A stretch of 22,212 nt of DNA, taken from JAXGPP01 sp964436865. GTDB taxonomy: Bacteria; Planctomycetota; Planctomycetia; Pirellulales; Thermoguttaceae. Where the stretch lies: positions 1 to 22,212 of the forward strand of contig CAYTFK010000083.1 in assembly GCA_964436865.1 (NCBI GenBank). Reading direction: 5' to 3'. Below, piece after piece: positions 1-8,081 of the stretch (its first letter is position 1; each line of letters starts with the position of its first letter). Both the position numbers and the translations under genes were made by a program. The notes under the pieces were generated by a model. The model saw only the letters and a list, made by a program, of their open reading frames with translations, was not told where the DNA came from and did no database searches.

Positions 1-151
1 TGATTGCAGCCCCAATCGGGTCTGTTCTGGTTGGACATCAATGCATAGCTCCCACCTGACGGGCGGTCAAACGGGCTCTCAGGGTGGGCTATTGCCTGGC
101 GCGCCCTTGCCCCAGGGGGCGGGGAATTGCGGCGGCCTGGGGCAGTAACGA

Positions 152-180
152 TTGACGAAACTGCCGACACCCCTTATCGT
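152..180 (+). promoter_or_regulatory. Candidate sigma70-type promoter for the ACT-domain gene
   Basis: TTGACG at 152-157 and TATCGT at 175-180 are separated by 17 nt. The -35 matches the consensus at five of six positions and the -10 at four of six. A start site near 187 would give a leader of roughly 47 nt before the ATG at 234. The same spacing and a TAnnnT -10 recur upstream of other genes in this window. No transcript evidence is available. Confidence 0.4.
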
Positions 181-233
181 TAGGGGGCGCCGTACGGGGA
201 GATCGATGAGACTGGCAAGATGATGGGCATTCC

Positions 234-737
234 ATGAGCATTGACGATAACGGCGGAACCGACGTATCCACGATGCGCGGACGGAATTATCCGTCGATCC
301 GGCAATTCACCGTTTTTCTGGAGAATCGTGTCGGGCAACTCCTGGAAGTGGTGCGACGGTTCGAGGGGAGCAAGGTCCGCATCGTGGCCCTTTCGATCGC
401 CGATGCCACCGAGTGCGCATTCGTGCGGCTGCTGCTCAGTCATCCGGAAGAAGGCCGCGAGATCCTGGAACGCGCCGGGCTGGCGATCATCGAAAGCGAC
501 TTGATCGGCGTGGAACTGCCGGAAGGCCCCCAGCCGCTCCTGCAACTCTGCATGGCGCTGCTCCAGGCCGAGGTGAACATCGTGCAGGCCTATCCGCTGC
601 TGGTTCGCCCCCGTGGCCGAGCGGCGGTGGCGCTGATGGTCGACAACATCGAGATGGGGCTGGAGACGCTGGCCAGCAAAGGTTTCGCCATGATCACCGA
701 GGGCGATCTCACCGAAGAAGCGGAAGACTCGATCTGA
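234..737 (+). CDS. Tandem ACT-domain protein (amino-acid-sensing regulator-like)
   Basis: This 167-residue protein appears to consist of two consecutive ACT-like beta-alpha-beta-beta-alpha-beta units, about residues 24-90 and 98-155. The first opens with a typical ACT start (QFTVFLENRVGQLLEVV), in which a beta strand leads to a glycine and a helix. No catalytic domain is attached, so it is probably a ligand-binding regulator or small subunit. ACT domains usually bind amino acids and control biosynthetic enzymes; the ligand cannot be read from the sequence. The ATG at 234 has no strong Shine-Dalgarno sequence. An in-frame ATG at 273 (MRGRNYP) lies just before the conserved part and is a plausible alternative giving 154 residues. 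The gene stands alone, with a promoter-like pair at 152-180 and a 79-nt gap to the next gene. Confidence 0.8.
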   Translation: MSIDDNGGTDVSTMRGRNYPSIRQFTVFLENRVGQLLEVVRRFEGSKVRIVALSIADATECAFVRLLLSHPEEGREILERAGLAIIESDLIGVELPEGPQPLLQLCMALLQAEVNIVQAYPLLVRPRGRAAVALMVDNIEMGLETLASKGFAMITEGDLTEEAEDSI

Positions 738-779
738 CGGCTCCACCCCGCGGGTCGGGCGGGTTCGCTCCCCACTCGC

Positions 780-808
780 TTGACAGGCTCCTCTCTCCCA
801 GGTAACTA
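780..808 (+). promoter_or_regulatory. Candidate promoter very close to the zinc-ribbon gene start
   Basis: A perfect TTGACA occurs at 780-785. At 17 nt spacing the -10 position reads TAACTA (803-808), followed immediately by TA. Transcription would start around 815, only a base or two before the ATG at 817, so the mRNA would be nearly leaderless. This fits the lack of a convincing Shine-Dalgarno sequence. The -35 is strong and the -10 is weak. Confidence 0.4.
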
Positions 809-816
809 TAGGCGGC

Positions 817-1527
817 ATGGCTATACTCGTCGTTTGCCCCGGCTGTCGGAAGCGGTTCTCGGTCAGCGATCAATTCGCCGGCAAGAGCGGCGCATGCCCG
901 AACTGCAAAGGCACCATACGGGTGCCGGCCAAGGGGGAAGAAGTAAAGGTCCACGGCCCCGAAGAGTTCGGCGGCAGTCGTGGAGCGACGGGGCAACTCG
1001 TTCTCAAGCCGATTGCGCGGAGCGAGGCCCGTTTCAGCGTCAAGGCGGCAGCCACCGTCGCCGCCGTGGCCCTCGCCGTCATCGTCGCGGCCTACCTGGG
1101 AAGCCGGCGTGATCTCTTCACAGGCAGCACGCTCCTGTCGTCGCTCGGCCTGCTTCTGATCTCGCCCCCGATCGTCGTGGCCGGCTATGCCTTCCTGCAG
1201 CATGGCGACGACCTGGAGCCCTACCGGGGAAAATCGCTGTATATCCGCGCCGGCATTTGCGCGGCGGCCTACGTCGTTCTGTGGGCGCTATGGGCGTTCT
1301 TTGCCCGGCAATTGGTCGCCGATTCCGAGGGGCTGTGGGCCTGGCTGCTCGTGGCCCCGCCGTTCTTTGTGATCGGTGCACTGGCCGCATTGGCCGCGTT
1401 GGATCTCGATTTCGGCAGCGGTTTCTTCCATTACTGCTTTTATCTGCTGGTGACCGTCGTGATCGCCCGAGTGGCTGGTCTGGCGTGGGTGTGGGACGTC
1501 CCCCGGCAGGAGTCCGTTACCTTCTGA
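817..1527 (+). CDS. Zinc-ribbon multi-pass membrane protein
   Basis: The 236-residue protein begins with a rubredoxin-like zinc ribbon: CPGC at residues 7-10 and CPNC at 27-30, the paired CxxC knuckles expected to hold one Zn. After a polar linker (about 31-70) come roughly five hydrophobic segments, starting near residues 72, 104, 142, 168 and 200. The protein is therefore probably anchored in the inner membrane with the ribbon in the cytoplasm. Planctomycetes commonly carry proteins of this architecture with no assigned role, and I do not recognise a function. A second protein with the same design lies at 4034-4855. The start is the only reasonable ATG directly ahead of the ribbon. A 6-bp hairpin at 1539-1557 follows the stop but has no U-tract, so it is not called a terminator. 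Confidence 0.8.
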   Translation: MAILVVCPGCRKRFSVSDQFAGKSGACPNCKGTIRVPAKGEEVKVHGPEEFGGSRGATGQLVLKPIARSEARFSVKAAATVAAVALAVIVAAYLGSRRDLFTGSTLLSSLGLLLISPPIVVAGYAFLQHGDDLEPYRGKSLYIRAGICAAAYVVLWALWAFFARQLVADSEGLWAWLLVAPPFFVIGALAALAALDLDFGSGFFHYCFYLLVTVVIARVAGLAWVWDVPRQESVTF

Positions 1528-1580
1528 AAGGTGGGCTTGCGGCCTGCCGTCGGCCGCACTCAGAACCGCTCTCACCGGAC

Positions 1581-1609
1581 TTGCCCGCTTTCGCCGTTGC
1601 CGCTAGGCT
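1581..1609 (+). promoter_or_regulatory. Candidate promoter for the deoxyribosyltransferase/HD operon
   Basis: TTGCCC at 1581-1586 is followed after exactly 17 nt by TAGGCT at 1604-1609. The same -10 hexamer at the same spacing stands before the SDR gene (7259-7264). The expected start near 1616 gives a leader of about 73 nt. Confidence 0.4.
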
Positions 1610-1688
1610 AACCGTGTCAGTCAGCTATCATTGCTAGAGGGGCGGGGCGGCATCCGGTCGCGTCGCTTGTCGAAGGAGCGAGTCGTCA

Positions 1689-2450
1689 GTGCCGATGCGA
1701 ACCATCCAGCCCCTGAAGCATCTCCGCCGCGTGTACTGTGCCGGGCCGCTATTCAATCAGGCTGAACGCGAAGAGATGTGCCGCCTGGCTGCCCTCCTCC
1801 AGATGCACGGCTTCCAGACATTTCTTCCTCATGCCGATGGAATGGAATTTGCCAACGTGCTCCCGGTGCTGGTCCGCTGGGGTTGGATGCCCCAGGACGC
1901 GGGTCGCTTGCTGCACCAGGCGATCTTTGCCATGGATACCTACCAGGTGATCCTTGGCTGCGGCTCGCTGGTCTTCAACTTCAACGGCCGGGTTCCCGAT
2001 GAAGGGGCGGTCGCCGAGGCCACCATGGCTTGGATGCTCGGGAAGCCGATGGTCATATTTAAGGATGATGTGCGGAGCATGATCTCGGGTCGCGACAACC
2101 CTCTGGTGGTCGGCCAGACAGGGTTCGAGATCGTGGACCGGCTCGATCGACTTGTTACCGTGCTGGAGAGCAAGATCGCCGCCGTGGCCGGCGAAACGGG
2201 GAGAGAGGCCTGCTGCCCGCCCCACTTGGAAGTCACGCTTCGCCGCGGGCAGGATCTCTCGGAGCTTCTGGCGACGCTCGGCCGCGATCGGGCCTCGGAA
2301 CAGGTCGCCCGCCTTGTTGTTGAAATCTTCGCCGGGGAGGGTTCCAGTCGTGAACCGCGCGACGGGCGCGATCTTCGCATGGGGGCCGACGGCGATGGTC
2401 GCGACGCGCCGGCCGCCGTACCGCCCGAGCACATCCGGAACCGGCTATGA
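1689..2450 (+). CDS. Nucleoside 2-deoxyribosyltransferase-like protein
   Basis: The N-terminal ~165 residues resemble the nucleoside 2-deoxyribosyltransferase fold. VYCAGPLFNQAERE (residues 15-28) matches the family's opening strand and GPLF/AE motif. PDEGAVAEATMAW (103-115) corresponds to the D-x-G-T-x-x-E-x-G region, with E110 as the candidate nucleophile and D104 as a ligand-binding acid. Classical enzymes swap the base on deoxyribonucleosides during salvage, and relatives hydrolyse nucleotides. The canonical glycine after the Glu is replaced here (EAT), so the exact reaction is uncertain. Residues 165-253 form a polar extension of unknown role. The start is GTG 1689 because AAGGAG at 1673-1678 lies 10 nt upstream; ATG 1695 would be 16 nt away. 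The stop overlaps the next ATG (ATGA), indicating translational coupling to the HD hydrolase. Confidence 0.75.
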   Translation: MPMRTIQPLKHLRRVYCAGPLFNQAEREEMCRLAALLQMHGFQTFLPHADGMEFANVLPVLVRWGWMPQDAGRLLHQAIFAMDTYQVILGCGSLVFNFNGRVPDEGAVAEATMAWMLGKPMVIFKDDVRSMISGRDNPLVVGQTGFEIVDRLDRLVTVLESKIAAVAGETGREACCPPHLEVTLRRGQDLSELLATLGRDRASEQVARLVVEIFAGEGSSREPRDGRDLRMGADGDGRDAPAAVPPEHIRNRL

Positions 2451-3784
2451 GCGGTATTCTCGAGCTGCCGGAAGTCGCCGGGCTCGACGCCCGGCGAGGC
2501 TTGATCCGCATCCCGCCCGAACTGGACGTTCCGATGACGCCGCGAGTCCGGCAGCTCATTGACGCTCCCGAATTCCGGCGACTGGCGCGAATCAGCCAGT
2601 TGGGGCTTGTGTCGCTGGTTTACCCCGCGGCTATCCACACGCGATTCGAGCATTCACTGGGCGTGTACCGGTTGGCGTTGTTGTTGCTCAAGCAGTTGGC
2701 GCACGACGAGCGATTCGCGCAGGCGGTGCGGCCCGAGGATGCCGAGCTGTTCATCGTGGCGGCCCTGCTCCACGATCTCGGCCACTGGCCGTTTTGCCAT
2801 CCGATCGAGGACATTCGTTTGCCGGGTGTGCCTTCGCACGAGTTGTTTGCCAACAGCTTCCTTCTCGAAGGCGATCTGGCCGATTCCCTTCGCCACGACT
2901 GGCACATCAACCCGCGCGACGTGGTGACGCTGCTGAGTGAGAAGCCGCGCGACACGACCGCGAAGATTCTCAAGAGCATGCTGTCCGGGCCGATCGACAT
3001 CGACAAGATGGATTACCTCTTCCGCGACAGCCTGCACGCAGGAGTGCCTTACGGACGGCATTTCGATCAGCAGCGGCTCATCGGCAGCTTGTGCCTCAAT
3101 CGGGAGGGAGACGGGCTGGCGATTACCGACAAGGGCAAGACAGCGGCCGAACTGCTGGTCTTTGCCCGCTACGTGATGTTCAGCGAGGTCTACTGGCATC
3201 ATGGAGTCCGCTCGGCGACGGCGATGCTGCAACGGGCCTTCTTCCTGCTGCACGGCGCGCTCGATCTCGACACCCTGTTTCGCACGACGGAATCCGAGAT
3301 GGTCGTGGAATTGCGCCGCGCGGCCGGGGCGTCGCCGGCCGCCGAGTTGCTGGAGGGATTATTCGGCCCGGTCCGCCGGCTCTACAAGCGGCTGGGACAG
3401 TTCAGCTTTCTCGAAGATCCGGAGTTGTACCGCCGTGTGGCGCGGCGGCCCTATCCATGGCTGGCGGCGTGCGCCGAGCAGTTTTCCGCGATCGCCAGCA
3501 CGGCTCTTGGCCGAGTCGTTGCTCCGCACGAAATCCTCTTTGACGCGCCGCCTGTCGAGCGCGAGGTGGAGATCCGAGTGGACATCTTCTCGAGCAAGGA
3601 AGACCGCTATCGCCCGTTCGCCGAGGTCTCACCGGTGGTCCGCACGCTGGCCACGGAACAATTCGACGACTACGTGAAGCGAGTGCGCATCTTCGCTCAT
3701 CCGCGGATCGCACTTGACTTGCGGCGGCGGACCGATCTGGCCGCCCTGGTCGCTCAGGCCGTCGACCGGATGGAGCGAGGTTAA
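2447..3784 (+). CDS. HD-domain phosphohydrolase, dGTPase/SAMHD1-like
   Basis: The 445-residue protein has the full metal-binding set of the HD superfamily: H69 (in TRFEHSLG), H109-D110 (ALLHDLGHWPF) and D186 within the DIDKMDYLFRD stretch, plus H118 and H131. The DxDKxDYxxRD signature is typical of the dNTP triphosphohydrolase/SAMHD1-like branch rather than of cyclic-di-nucleotide HD-GYP enzymes. The probable activity is removal of phosphate groups from (deoxy)nucleotides in the cytoplasm; substrate preference cannot be inferred. The length fits stand-alone YdhJ-like members. It overlaps the deoxyribosyltransferase-like gene by 4 nt (ATGA), so the pair is probably one nucleotide-metabolism module. 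The C-terminal 150 residues carry no motif I can name. A 12-nt perfect palindrome (GGCGCCGGCGCC, 3788-3799) follows the stop without a U-tract. Confidence 0.85.
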   Translation: MSGILELPEVAGLDARRGLIRIPPELDVPMTPRVRQLIDAPEFRRLARISQLGLVSLVYPAAIHTRFEHSLGVYRLALLLLKQLAHDERFAQAVRPEDAELFIVAALLHDLGHWPFCHPIEDIRLPGVPSHELFANSFLLEGDLADSLRHDWHINPRDVVTLLSEKPRDTTAKILKSMLSGPIDIDKMDYLFRDSLHAGVPYGRHFDQQRLIGSLCLNREGDGLAITDKGKTAAELLVFARYVMFSEVYWHHGVRSATAMLQRAFFLLHGALDLDTLFRTTESEMVVELRRAAGASPAAELLEGLFGPVRRLYKRLGQFSFLEDPELYRRVARRPYPWLAACAEQFSAIASTALGRVVAPHEILFDAPPVEREVEIRVDIFSSKEDRYRPFAEVSPVVRTLATEQFDDYVKRVRIFAHPRIALDLRRRTDLAALVAQAVDRMERG

Positions 3785-3946
3785 TGTGGCGCCGGCGCCC
3801 GTGCGGTCTCGCCGTTGCGATGACCGTGGCGCGATCGCCGTCTTTCTTGTCGACGGGCCAGAGGCTATATTATCAGTGTTCGAGTTGATAAGGCGACTGT
3901 TGCAAGCCATTTCCCCCTAAAGCCGGGCGCACGTAGTTCGACCTCG

Positions 3947-3976
3947 TTGCACTGTCGATTTGAAGTTCAATAAGGT
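3947..3976 (+). promoter_or_regulatory. Weak candidate promoter before the second zinc-ribbon gene
   Basis: TTGCAC (3947-3952) and TAAGGT (3971-3976) are 18 nt apart and lie about 58 nt upstream of the ATG at 4034. The 3785-4033 gap also contains an AT-rich patch, TATATTAT at 3866-3873, that could be an alternative -10. No ORF in this gap looks genuine. Confidence 0.25.
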
Positions 3977-4033
3977 GCGTCCGCCCCGACCGAACTCGCG
4001 TCCGCGGCCGGGGCTTTCTTCTGCGGAGATTGC

Positions 4034-4855
4034 ATGCCTATCCGTCTTCTGTGTCCGGCTTGCCTGAAGCGCCACGAGTTGCCCGCCGATTTCGCGGCCA
4101 AGAAAGTCCGCTGCGACTGTGGCGAGGCGATCGATGTGCGCGAGGCCCAGGCCCTGGCCGCGGCGGAAGAGTCGATCGCGATCGCTGCTCCCACACCGTC
4201 GCCGCCTCCCCTGCTGCCTTCCTCGCCGCCGCCTGAAGAGCCGTTGGCTGACCTCGAGGCCGATTCCGAGGGCGACATCTATGCCCTGGCGGAACCCGAG
4301 CCGAGCCCGCCGCCGCCCCTGCCACCTGTTCCCCCTCCGCCCCCCTTGGCCCGCGAGCGGCGAGACCGCGAGCGCACGCTTGACGCCCAGGATATCGCCA
4401 CCCTCCGCGGTGACGATGAGATGCCGCCCTGGAAGGCGAAGCTTCTCGACCGCGAGTTCCAGCGGACCGCCGTGGGCATCGCCTGCCTGATCTATGGTCC
4501 GCTGATGGTCGTGATTACGCTCGCGTGGGCCATCTTCCAGGGGATCGGATTGGGCACGCTGGTCGATGTCGTGGCGGCAGTCTGCATTGCGATTGGCGGC
4601 CGGATGATACTCAAACGCCAGCCCTACGGTCCCGCCTGGGCCGGATTGAGCGCGATCATTCTCTGCTTCTTTGCAGTCGCCTATCTGGTGATCAAGATGG
4701 CGGCGGCCCTGCTCAGCCTCAGCTTGCTCTGGTTTGTGGTGCTGACTGTCTACCTCGTGGTCGTCTACAGCGTGCCGATTGCGATTGTTGCCTGGTGCCT
4801 TCGTGAGGAGCAAGAACGGCAGCGCAAGGCCGAGGAATTCAAGGATTTTGACTGA
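4034..4855 (+). CDS. Zinc-ribbon, proline-rich-linker membrane protein
   Basis: The 273-residue protein repeats the design of the 817-1527 gene: a cytoplasmic zinc ribbon (CPAC at residues 7-10, CDC at 27-29), a long linker and then hydrophobic helices. The linker (about 55-120) is rich in proline with acidic and Arg patches and is probably disordered. Around four transmembrane segments lie between about residues 148 and 258, and the tail is charged (EEQERQRKAEEFKD). The second knuckle is CxC rather than CxxC, a common variant in these ribbons. GGAG at 4025-4028 lies 5 nt before the ATG and supports this start. The function is unknown; the gene sits between the HD hydrolase and the copper ATPase without clear operon linkage. 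Confidence 0.8.
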   Translation: MPIRLLCPACLKRHELPADFAAKKVRCDCGEAIDVREAQALAAAEESIAIAAPTPSPPPLLPSSPPPEEPLADLEADSEGDIYALAEPEPSPPPPLPPVPPPPPLARERRDRERTLDAQDIATLRGDDEMPPWKAKLLDREFQRTAVGIACLIYGPLMVVITLAWAIFQGIGLGTLVDVVAAVCIAIGGRMILKRQPYGPAWAGLSAIILCFFAVAYLVIKMAAALLSLSLLWFVVLTVYLVVVYSVPIAIVAWCLREEQERQRKAEEFKDFD

Positions 4856-4915
4856 AACGGGAAGCCCGCCTTTATAGGGCCACTCGACGAGGTCTGCTTT
4901 GTCGCCCAACCTCCG

Positions 4916-4933
4916 TATAATTGCCGGAGGTGA
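4916..4933 (+). promoter_or_regulatory. TATAAT box abutting a strong ribosome binding site
   Basis: A perfect TATAAT (4916-4921) precedes GGAGGTGA (4926-4933), which is 5 nt from ATG 4939. The Shine-Dalgarno sequence fixes the copA start at 4939 and argues against the in-frame TTG at 4921. If the TATAAT were a real -10, the transcript would begin inside the Shine-Dalgarno sequence. No good -35 is found at 16-18 nt. The ribosome binding site is secure; the promoter is doubtful. Confidence 0.45.
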
Positions 4934-4938
4934 AAGCA

Positions 4939-7203
4939 ATGACAAAGGCCGATCTGGACAAGGCTGCCGCGACGGATTCCAACACAGAGCGTCTCTTGCT
5001 CGATATTGAGGGGATGCATTGCGCGGCCTGCGTGGGACGCGTTGAACAAGCCCTCCAACGCCTGCCCGGAGTGAGCGGTACCAGCGTCAACCTGTTGACG
5101 GGGCAGGCGTCGGTCGAATACCAGCCGGCGCGAGTGTCGGCCGGCGACCTGGTGGCGGCCGTGTCAGCGACCGGTTACGGGGCGGTGCCGGTCGTCGTCG
5201 GCGAAGACCCCGGGGAGAAGATGGCCCAGCGCGAGGCCCGCCAGGCGGCCGCCTGGCGGCGGCGGCTTGCCGTCGCCTTTGTATTCCTCGTTCCCCTGGC
5301 CGTGGTGACCTGGCTCAGCCCCTTGTCGGGCCTGACGCTTGCATTTCTTCAGTTCGTGTTCGCCACGCCCATCCAGTTGTTTGTCGGCTGGCCCTATTTT
5401 GTCGGTGCGGCGGGCCAGCTCAAGCACGGTTCGGCCAACATGGACACGCTCATCGCCCTGGGCACGGGCGTGGCCTATGCGGCCGGCCTTCTCGGGTTGA
5501 TCGAAGCGGCCACCGGGGCCGGCATGCACTTTGGCCACATGGGGGCGATGTACTTCGCCGACGCCGGGCTGATTCTCACCTTCATCACGCTCGGCAAGTA
5601 CCTCGAGGTGCGGGCGAAAGGACAGGCATCCTCCGCGATCCGCAGACTGCTCGATCTCTCGCCTCCAGAGGCCACCGTTGTTCGCGAACACGAGACCCGA
5701 CATGTCCCCATCGCCGCGGTGATGGTGGGCGAAACGATTCTGATTCGGCCGGGCGAGAAAGTGCCGCTCGACTCCCGGGTGACCTCCGGCACTTCGAGCG
5801 TCGACGAATCGTGGCTCTCCGGTGAATCCCTGCCTGTCGACAAGCAGACCGGTGACGAGGTGCTTGCCGGCACCATCAACGGTCAGGGATCGCTGACAGC
5901 CGTAGTGCTCAAGCCTGCCGGTGAGTCGGCGCTGGCCCAGGTGATTGAACTGGTGCGGCGGGCGCAGGAGTCTAAAACGGAGATCGGCCGCTTGGCCGAC
6001 CAGGTGGTCGCATGGTTCGTGCCGGCCGTGCTGGCAGTCGCCATGATCGCGTTTTTCGCCTGGGGACTCGGGGCGGGCGATTGGGGCCATGCGCTGTCAT
6101 CCGTGGTGGCCGTGCTTGTCGTCGCGTGCCCCTGTGCGCTGGGGCTGGCCACACCCGCCGCCGTTATCGTCGGGAGCGGCCGTGGCGCCGAGAACGGCAT
6201 CCTTATCAAGGAAGCCCGCGCGCTGGAGATCGCCGGCCAGTTGACGACCGTGGTCCTCGACAAGACGGGAACGGTGACGCTCGGCAAACCGGTGGTGACG
6301 GCGATCGAACCGGCGGAAGGTATCACTCCGGCCGAACTGCTGGCCGAGGCTGCGGCGGCAGGGCGACTCAGCCAGCATCCGCTCTCGGCGGCGGTGGTCG
6401 CCGAAGCCGAGCGGAGAGAACTGCGGATCCCCGCGGCGGAAGACCTCGAAGTTGTGCCCGGAATGGGAATCCGCGTGCGGCGCGACGGGCGCACCGTGCT
6501 CATCGGCAACGAGCGGTTGCTTGGCGAAGCCGGTTTCGACGTGGCCTCCTGGCAGGCGGCGATCAATGCGCTGCGCGTCCGCGGGCAAACGCCGTCGCTC
6601 GTGGCCGAGGATGGCCGCGTGCTGGGCCTGATCTCGGTCGCCGATGCCATTGCGCCACACAGCCGCGAAGCGATTGATCGGCTGAAAGCCATGCGCCTTG
6701 AGGTCCTGCTCCTTTCAGGCGACCACCACGTGGCGGTCGAAACAGTGGCGGCCGAAGTCGGCATCGATCAGGTTCGCGCCGAGGTCCGGCCCGATGAGAA
6801 GCAGACCGTCGTCGAGGAGTTGAAGCGTTCCGGCAACGTGGTGGCTATGGTGGGCGATGGCATCAATGACGCGCCCGCCCTGGCGGCCGCCGACCTTGGC
6901 GTGGCGATCGGATCCGGCTCCGATGTCGCCATCGAAACGGCCGATATCGTCCTCGTCCAGCAGGATCTGCGCGCGGTTGTGCGGGCGATCGTCCTCAGCC
7001 GGGCCACGTTAAGGACCATTCGCCAGAACCTCGGCTGGGCCTTCGGCTATAACATCCTGCTGATTCCGCTGGCCGCGGGTGCTCTCGTGCCGTGGTTCGG
7101 CATCCAGTTGCCCCCGGCGGCTGCGGCTGCGGCGATGGCTCTGAGCAGCGTTTCGGTTGTCACCAACAGCCTGCTTCTGCGTCGCCGAAAGCTCGACGGC
7201 TGA
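4939..7203 (+). CDS. copA: Copper(I)-exporting P1B-type ATPase
   Basis: The 754-residue protein pumps Cu(I) out of the cytoplasm across the inner membrane at the cost of ATP. One N-terminal heavy-metal-associated domain carries GMHCAAC (C28, C31). Membrane helices lie near residues 100-230 and 350-410. The transmembrane metal site CPC is C397-P398-C399, the actuator loop has SGES, the phosphorylated aspartate is D441 in DKTGT, the nucleotide-binding domain has SQHP, and the hinge motif GDGIND is at 639-644. The last helices contain GYN and MALSSVSV, the Cu(I)-specific P1B-1 signatures, which separates it from Zn/Cd/Pb pumps. The start is set by GGAGGTGA 5 nt upstream. No CopZ chaperone or CueR/CsoR regulator is adjacent. 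The length is normal for a one-HMA CopA. Confidence 0.96.
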   Translation: MTKADLDKAAATDSNTERLLLDIEGMHCAACVGRVEQALQRLPGVSGTSVNLLTGQASVEYQPARVSAGDLVAAVSATGYGAVPVVVGEDPGEKMAQREARQAAAWRRRLAVAFVFLVPLAVVTWLSPLSGLTLAFLQFVFATPIQLFVGWPYFVGAAGQLKHGSANMDTLIALGTGVAYAAGLLGLIEAATGAGMHFGHMGAMYFADAGLILTFITLGKYLEVRAKGQASSAIRRLLDLSPPEATVVREHETRHVPIAAVMVGETILIRPGEKVPLDSRVTSGTSSVDESWLSGESLPVDKQTGDEVLAGTINGQGSLTAVVLKPAGESALAQVIELVRRAQESKTEIGRLADQVVAWFVPAVLAVAMIAFFAWGLGAGDWGHALSSVVAVLVVACPCALGLATPAAVIVGSGRGAENGILIKEARALEIAGQLTTVVLDKTGTVTLGKPVVTAIEPAEGITPAELLAEAAAAGRLSQHPLSAAVVAEAERRELRIPAAEDLEVVPGMGIRVRRDGRTVLIGNERLLGEAGFDVASWQAAINALRVRGQTPSLVAEDGRVLGLISVADAIAPHSREAIDRLKAMRLEVLLLSGDHHVAVETVAAEVGIDQVRAEVRPDEKQTVVEELKRSGNVVAMVGDGINDAPALAAADLGVAIGSGSDVAIETADIVLVQQDLRAVVRAIVLSRATLRTIRQNLGWAFGYNILLIPLAAGALVPWFGIQLPPAAAAAAMALSSVSVVTNSLLLRRRKLDG

Positions 7204-7235
7204 GGTCGAACCGCCGCGCCCCGGCTAGGCAGCCG

Positions 7236-7264
7236 TTGACAGCCGCGGAGGCTGCTTCTAGGCT
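7236..7264 (+). promoter_or_regulatory. Candidate promoter for the SDR gene
   Basis: A perfect TTGACA (7236-7241) stands 17 nt before TAGGCT (7259-7264). The predicted start near 7271 leaves a leader of about 32 nt containing AGGTGG (7292-7297) as ribosome binding site. The sites sit between copA and the SDR gene, so the SDR gene is probably not transcribed only from copA. Confidence 0.45.
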
Positions 7265-7302
7265 AGCGCGGAGTTGGAGGCAACCGAACTGCAGGTGGAA
7301 TC

Positions 7303-8079
7303 ATGAGTGACGCGCGTGCGGCGATCGTAACGGGTGGTTCGCGCGGGATCGGACGAGGCATCTGTCTCGAACTCGGCCGGTTGGGCTATGCCGTAGTCGT
7401 GAACTACGCTACGCGGCCTGACGCGGCCGAAGAGGTCGCATCGGCAATCCGCGCTGCCGGAGGCCGCGCTATCGCAGTGCGGGCCAACGTCGGTTCGCGC
7501 GACGACCGCGATGAACTTGTCCGCCGCACGCTCGCGGAGTTTGGACGCATCGACGTTCTCGTCAACAACGCGGGCATCACGTCGCAGGGCCGCAAGGACT
7601 TGCTCGAAGCTACCGAGGATAGCTGGAACCTGGTGTTCGACACCAACCTCAAGGGGCCGTTCTTTCTCAGTCAGGCCGTCGCCAACGAGATGATCCGGTT
7701 GATCCGCGGCGGTACCATGGAAGCGGCAAAGATCGTCATCATCTCGTCCGTCTCCGGATACGCCGTGTCGACGAACCGGGCCGACTATTGCATGACCAAG
7801 GCGGCGCTTGGCATGATGACAAAGCTCTTCGCACTGCGATTGGCTGAAGAGAATATCGGCGTGTTCGAGATTTGTCCGGGGGTGATCGATAGCGATATGA
7901 CCGCCCCGGTCAAAGAGAAATACGATCGGCTCATCGCGGATGGGCTGTGGCCTATCCGTCGCTGGGGCAGGCCGGAAGACGTCGCGCGTGCGGTGGCCGC
8001 CATCGTTGCCGACTACTTCCCATTTAGTACCGGCGAGCGAATCAACATCGACGGCGGGTTTCATATCCGGAGCCTATAG
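7303..8079 (+). CDS. Short-chain dehydrogenase/reductase, FabG-like
   Basis: The 258-residue protein is a classical SDR. It has the Rossmann glycine motif TGGSRGIG (residues 10-17), NNAG (88-91), structural N115, and the catalytic serine S149, Y162 and K166 (YCMTK). The motif set and the C-terminal INIDGGFHI resemble 3-oxoacyl-ACP reductases, which reduce beta-ketoacyl-ACP with NADPH. R14 in the glycine loop fits NADPH. Many SDRs with this profile act on sugars or other alcohols, and no acpP, fabD or fabF lies nearby, so a fatty acid role is not assured. AGGTGG 5 nt before the ATG supports the start. A terminator-like hairpin follows immediately. Confidence 0.88.
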   Translation: MSDARAAIVTGGSRGIGRGICLELGRLGYAVVVNYATRPDAAEEVASAIRAAGGRAIAVRANVGSRDDRDELVRRTLAEFGRIDVLVNNAGITSQGRKDLLEATEDSWNLVFDTNLKGPFFLSQAVANEMIRLIRGGTMEAAKIVIISSVSGYAVSTNRADYCMTKAALGMMTKLFALRLAEENIGVFEICPGVIDSDMTAPVKEKYDRLIADGLWPIRRWGRPEDVARAVAAIVADYFPFSTGERINIDGGFHIRSL

Positions 8080-8081
8080 TC

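Noticed and set aside
3714..3920. 68-codon plus-strand frame over the end of the HD gene
   Set aside because: It starts inside the HD coding sequence in another frame and has no ribosome binding site or recognisable product.
4921..4938. TTG start giving copA six extra residues
   Set aside because: The codons encode the Shine-Dalgarno sequence GGAGGTGA for ATG 4939; translation from TTG would have no ribosome binding site.
5164..6764. Long minus-strand open frames (308 and 293 codons) across copA
   Set aside because: They lie antisense to a gene with full P-type ATPase motifs, and their Ser/Arg/Pro-rich products match no family; they are mirror frames of high-GC coding DNA.
7230..7256. GCAGCC/GGCTGC hairpin after copA as terminator
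   Set aside because: Only 6 bp with a long loop and no U-tract, and it contains the TTGACA of the SDR promoter.
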